Source: Branchiostoma floridae (Eukaryota; Chordata; Leptocardii; Amphioxiformes; Branchiostomatidae). From it: a stretch of DNA of 64,000 bases. The notes below the pieces were generated by a model that saw only the letters and a list, made by a program, of their open reading frames with translations, did no database searches and was not told the origin of the DNA. The DNA is taken from positions 4,142,564 through 4,206,563 of the forward strand of contig NC_049990.1 in the NCBI RefSeq assembly GCF_000003815.2, read 5' to 3'. A program made the position numbers and the translations under genes. Each line of letters starts with the position of its first letter. Positions within the stretch are counted from its first letter, which is position 1. Of the stretch, positions 60,401-63,400 are shown piece by piece.

Positions 60401-63400
60401 CGGCATGAGCATGGGCGGAGCGCCGGCCGGCCCTGCCGGTACAGGCAAGACTGAGACCACTAAGGACATGGGACGCTGTCTGGGCAAGTACGTCGTCGTC
60501 TTCAACTGCTCCGATCAGATGGACTTCCGAGGACTGGGCAGAATCTACAAAGGTACTCTTCATGTTCCTATACACATGCTTTGCAGTCATCTTAACTCAT
60601 CTTCAATCCTTGAACACATTACCTTTAATTTGTGACCCTCTTTTTGTTGACCATTTAGTGTAACCATCTTTCATATCACAAAGGTTTATGGTTTAGAATG
60701 CTACAGAATTTATATACATTTCAGACACTTGAACACTTTTACCAGTAATTTTATTGAGAATGATTAGAAATTTAGAATTCCTCAACAAAGTTTTACAGTT
60801 TCAAGTGCTTCTGATTTTTCCAACAAAAGTTAACAATAAAATGCTGTTGTTTTTTTAAAATTTGTCTTATATTGAATTTTAGGAATGATAAAACATTAGG
60901 TCCTCGTTTATATGTTATAATAATGAATGAACAATTTAGTGTCATAATGAGTATTACCACAATTCCTATGTCTTATGGTTACATTGCATCAAAGACAATT
61001 TGACCAGACTGAGTTAACTCTTCCAGCATTGCAGTGTCTTAAGAAAAATTTCTCTCTAAAACCAACTTTAGGTCTTCAACAGTTCAACAGGATCGAGCTG
61101 CCTGTGCTGTATCAATGATTCCCTGTCACCTATGTCACATGTCTTTTAAGATTGTTTGACACATCTTGGCTAACTCTTTTAAAACCTATGTTGGGTCTGG
61201 CCTAGTCCGGAAGCTGGGGCTGTTTTGTTGGCACATTTAAGACAGTTTGAAGTGTCTTGGCTAAGTCTTCAAGCATTGCAGCATCTTAAGGAAAATTTCT
61301 CTCTAAAACCAACTTTAGGTCTGGCCCAGTCTGGCAGCTGGGGCTGTTTTGATGAGTTCAACAGGATCGAGCTGCCTGTGCTGTCCGTGGCAGCTCAGCA
61401 GATCCAGATCGTTCTGCAGTGTAAGAAGGAGCGCAAACCCACCTTCATCTTCATGGACGGAGACATCGTGTCCATGAACCCAGAGTTTGGGATCTTCCTC
61501 ACCATGGTAGGATGCAAGACTGTCTTTACAGAACAGAGTATACGTCTTAGATTAAAAATTTTTGATGGGAAGTCAGATGTCAAGCTTTTACTCAAAGTTA
61601 AGAACTTCGTAAAGCAATCCAACACACTTTTATGCTATATGAATTATAGTCATTGGGAGGACAGTAACCAACAAGTCATAAAGTAAGAACATCTGATACT
61701 GTGAGCTATTCCAAGTCTAGTTGCCGCCTCTGCATATAAGAATCAACAGACCATTGTTGCCATACATTTGATTATTTTCCCATTGACCCAAGCATAAAAA
61801 AGTCTGTCGACTATTTTCTTCAAGTCTTTTGAACAAGGTTTGATACATACATGTATATTTGACTGTGAATAAAAGGTTTCTTCAACTCAACTCTATCAAC
61901 CAGGTACATAGCAGCCGATGGCTGAACTGTGCACCTTTGATTTACAAAAAAAAACTTCACATCACTTTGTCATCTTGTCATATACATTGTAATTGCTAAT
62001 GACTGTAGTAAAAACACATGTAACAGGACACCCACCGTTTTGCAATCAGTTCAATCAGTTCATCCACTTCGTGCCTTGCAGTCCTGTAATTCATGCCTAA
62101 TTTTTCTCTTTTAGAACCCTGGTTACGCAGGGCGACAGGAGCTTCCAGAGAACCTGAAGATCAACTTCCGCACGGTGGCCATGATGGTTCCGGATCGGCA
62201 GATCATCATCCGTGTGAAGCTGGCCTCCTGTGGGTTCCAGCAGAACATCGTGCTGGCCAGGAAGTTCTTCATCCTCTACAAACTGTGCGAGGAGCAGCTG
62301 TCCAAACAGGTCAGGGTTTAGATGTTAACGTCATGTTAATGGTTAAAGGCAAATGGTCCTACTCAACTACATGGTACAATTGACAAGCAAGAATGTGTTT
62401 GGTTTTATTAGTAGTATAATTGACAAGCAAGAATGTGTTTGGTTTTATTAGTAGTATAATTGACAAGCAAGAATGTGTTTGGTTTTATTAGTAGTATAAT
62501 TGACAAGCAAGAATGTGTGGTTAAGTAGTACAATTGGCAAGCCAGAATGTGTCTGGTTTAGTGGTCTGTTACCTCAGCTTTTAAACCAGATGTCATTCAT
62601 CCACCTTTCACACTTTTAAACAGGTTGGGAGGTAATCCAATATCATTGTTCTTGTCCACAAAATATAGTCTATCTTTAATGTATGGTACATAGGTCATAG
62701 CTTATTTTTTTTGCAGTAAGCTAAAATTGGATCAATTCAAGACAGTTCATCTGTAGGCTATACTCTTTACTCAACTTCATGATAATTTTACATGTCTAGA
62801 TCATTTAAAGGCACCCAGAGCAGTTTTCTGGTCTTTTCAAATTTAATTTTCAAGTCATTTTTACACACAGTAAGCTTGAATAACACTATCTCATTGCATA
62901 TCGACCTTTATTGAGCAAAGATGATACGTCGTTGAGTGGTGAGAACTCATTAAAAATCTGAGCGCTGCACGTGCCATTATTTCAAATTTGTGGAACGCAC
63001 GCGAACATGACCGATGAATCCCGAACGCTTCCGGAGATGTCGTCACTTGTTCGAATAAAGTTTTGATTTGCGAACGGGCGAATCAGATTCAATTTGCTCG
63101 TTGACCTCATGCGTTCGAAAATCTCCGAAAAGTACCGACGGGAAACCGTTAGTGGCTCGATCCTGTACTGATTTATTGTAGGATATAATAAATCAAAGGG
63201 GTCCGTTTGCGGCATGTTTGTGCGTCCTTTTAAACGCTGAAAGTACGAAATAATGACACAAATGTGCTAGAATGGTGAAGTAAATGTCAATACCGTACCG
63301 ATTGTCTCATCCAGAATATCCCCAATTTTAATGCACTAAAAACTGCTCTGGGCGCCTTTAATATACATGACATTGTATGCTTGGACCTTTTAAGCAGTTG

